DNA of 64,000 nucleotides from Methylophilus sp. DW102 (GTDB lineage Bacteria > Pseudomonadota > Gammaproteobacteria > Burkholderiales > Methylophilaceae), in assembly GCF_037076555.1 (NCBI RefSeq), contig NZ_AP029023.1, positions 1,116,001-1,180,000 of the forward strand. The letters are read 5' to 3'. Below the pieces are notes generated by a model. The model had not been told where the DNA came from, did no database searches, and saw only the letters and a list, made by a program, of their open reading frames with translations. This document shows positions 62,648 through 64,000 of this stretch, piece by piece (position 1 is the first letter of the stretch; each line of letters starts with the position of its first letter). The position numbers and the translations under genes were made by a program.

Positions 62648-63919
62648 TTAAACTTTCGCCAATGCCTGCTCCAAATCTGCGATCAAATCATCGATATGTT
62701 CAATGCCGACTGATAACCTGACCATATCTTCACTTACGCCAGCGCGTGCCAATTCCTCAGCATTAAGCTGACGGTGGGTAGTGGTGGCTGGGTGGCAAGC
62801 GAGACTTTTTGCATCGCCGATGTTGACCAGGCGCGTGAATAGTTGCAGCGCGTCAATAAAGCGAGTGCCGCCTTCGCGACCATCTTGCACGCCAAAAGAT
62901 AGGATGCCTGAGGCGTGGCCGTTGAGGTATTTTTTAACTAGTGCATGGTCGGGGTGGTCTTCAAGCCCGGCGTATCTGACCCATTTTACTTTGGGGTGTT
63001 GTTTCAGGTAATTTGCGACGGCCAGCGCGTTGGTGCTGTGGCGCTCGATTCTCAGCGCCAGTGTTTCCAGGCCTTGCAGAATCAAAAAGCTATTAAATGG
63101 GCTGATGGCGGCGCCGGTGTTGCGCAAGGGCACGACACGGGCGCGGGCGATGTAGGCGGCGGGGCCTAATGCCTCGACGTAATTGACGCCATGGTAGCTG
63201 GGGTCGGGGGTGTTGAGGCTTGGGAAGCGGGCGGCATGTTCTGCCCACGGGAACTTGCCGCTATCGACAATGACGCCACCAATCGAGTTGCCGTGGCCGC
63301 CAATGTATTTGGTCAGCGAGTGCACCACAATATCCACGCCGTGCTCAAATGGTCGCGATAGAATGGGCGTGGCGACCGTGTTATCGACGATCACCGGCAC
63401 GCCGTGTTTATGGGCTGCCGCGCTGATGGCTGCGAGGTCCACCACATTGCCTAACGGGTTGCCTATGGTTTCGGCAAACACCAGCTTGGTGCGGCTGTCG
63501 ATGAGTTTTTCCAGTGACGCCGGATCGCGGTAATCAAAAAACCGGACTTCTATGCCTTGCTTGGGCAAGGTGTGCGCAAAGAAGTTATAGGTGCCGCCAT
63601 ACAGCGTTGAGACGGACACAATATTATCGCCTGCCTCGGCAATGGTTTGAATCGCGTAGGTAATCGCGGCCATGCCAGAAGCCAGTGCCAGCGCGCCTAT
63701 GCCGCCTTCCAGTTGTGCCAGGCGCTCTTCTAGCACGGCGGTAGTCGGGTTCATGATGCGCGTATAAATATTGCCTTGTACCTTGAGGTCAAACAGGTCA
63801 GCGCCATGTTGGGTATTGTCAAAGGCGTAAGAGGAGGTCTGGTAAATGGGCACCGCAACCGCCTTGGTAGTGGGGTCCGGGTGATAGCCGCCGTGAATGG
63901 AAAGGGTTTCTTGTTTCAT
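62648..63919 (-). CDS. metY: O-acetylhomoserine sulfhydrylase (aminocarboxypropyltransferase)
   Basis: 423-aa PLP enzyme that makes homocysteine directly from O-acetylhomoserine and sulfide. PLP lysine in HSLTKYIGGHGNSIGG; Tyr/Arg phosphate motif YTRIMNPT; QTSSYAFDN, GGIGALALASGMAA and the C-terminal RLSVGIEHIDDLIADLEQAL place it in the MetY branch of the Cys/Met enzymes rather than cystathionine synthases. Length is normal. It consumes the same sulfide pool as cysK and adds to the sulfur theme of the window. Confidence 0.95.
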   Translation of the reverse strand: MKQETLSIHGGYHPDPTTKAVAVPIYQTSSYAFDNTQHGADLFDLKVQGNIYTRIMNPTTAVLEERLAQLEGGIGALALASGMAAITYAIQTIAEAGDNIVSVSTLYGGTYNFFAHTLPKQGIEVRFFDYRDPASLEKLIDSRTKLVFAETIGNPLGNVVDLAAISAAAHKHGVPVIVDNTVATPILSRPFEHGVDIVVHSLTKYIGGHGNSIGGVIVDSGKFPWAEHAARFPSLNTPDPSYHGVNYVEALGPAAYIARARVVPLRNTGAAISPFNSFLILQGLETLALRIERHSTNALAVANYLKQHPKVKWVRYAGLEDHPDHALVKKYLNGHASGILSFGVQDGREGGTRFIDALQLFTRLVNIGDAKSLACHPATTTHRQLNAEELARAGVSEDMVRLSVGIEHIDDLIADLEQALAKV

Positions 63920-63969
63920 CGCTCAACTCCATTATTAATTATTTGAATTTATTATATTGGTATTAAAGT

Positions 63970-63996
63970 ATAACCCCGGTGCGCGGCCGGGGTTAT
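63970..63996. terminator. Hairpin at right edge, probable terminator stem
   Basis: TAACCCCGG / CCGGGGTTA around a 7-nt loop. It lies upstream of metY, so it more likely ends the next gene beyond the window. A T-tract cannot be judged at the edge. Confidence 0.5.
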
Positions 63997-64000
63997 ATCA

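Overview
The window looks like chromosome of a moderately GC-rich betaproteobacterium, most probably a methylotroph of the Methylophilaceae or a close Nitrosomonadales relative. This is inferred from gene content: an EarP/EF-P(Arg32) pair, a TldD-nitrilase-YhdP cluster, a PEP-CTERM protein, and DUF2934, YezD-like and DUF2325 proteins. No rRNA, tRNA, CRISPR array or insertion sequence was seen.

Layout. 1-9.8 kb: the start of a PD-(D/E)XK/helicase-like repair gene running off the left edge, then an alpha-2-macroglobulin gene overlapping pbpC, and a small envelope protein. 9.8-15.1 kb: a chemoreceptor with serial HAMP-like units, greB, and a four-gene metal-handling cluster (Cys/His-rich secreted protein, outer-envelope protein, periplasmic HMA protein, MerT-like membrane protein). 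15.2-22.1 kb: a 3'-5' exonuclease, earP-efp, a secreted lipocalin-like protein, an S1 serine protease, a DUF2934 protein, a FucP-type sugar transporter and a lone PD-(D/E)XK protein. 22.2-34.9 kb: yhdP-nitrilase-tldD, an ABC-F protein, an unknown gene, a CpxRA-like two-component system and lysS. 35-36.5 kb: a phosphate-type porin behind two PHO-box-like direct repeats.

36.6-55.3 kb is dominated by sulfur assimilation. A YezD-like gene, an outer-membrane porin and a sulfate-binding protein form one operon. The operon serine acetyltransferase - family 2A encapsulin - cysteine desulfurase lies divergent from cysK. A second sulfate-binding gene is followed by an EAL protein with a broken DDFG motif and by cysT-cysW-cysA. 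Two large membrane EAL phosphodiesterases and a TAXI-type binding protein sit between these blocks. Three sulfate-uptake units share ATTMTTT placed exactly 28 nt upstream of the -10 hexamer. The leader of the encapsulin operon contains four alternating complementary segments ending in a terminator, an apparent attenuator. Together these genes would import sulfate, make O-acetylserine and cysteine, and feed cysteine to a desulfurase packaged in a protein nanocompartment.

55.3-62.3 kb is accessory. A PEP-CTERM gene lies between inverted REP-like palindromes. Next come two small secreted paralogs carrying repeated KRPY motifs, then an integron-type cassette array: 12 attC sites and 13 small minus-strand genes, with no integrase in the window. 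A metY-type O-acetylhomoserine sulfhydrylase gene closes the window.
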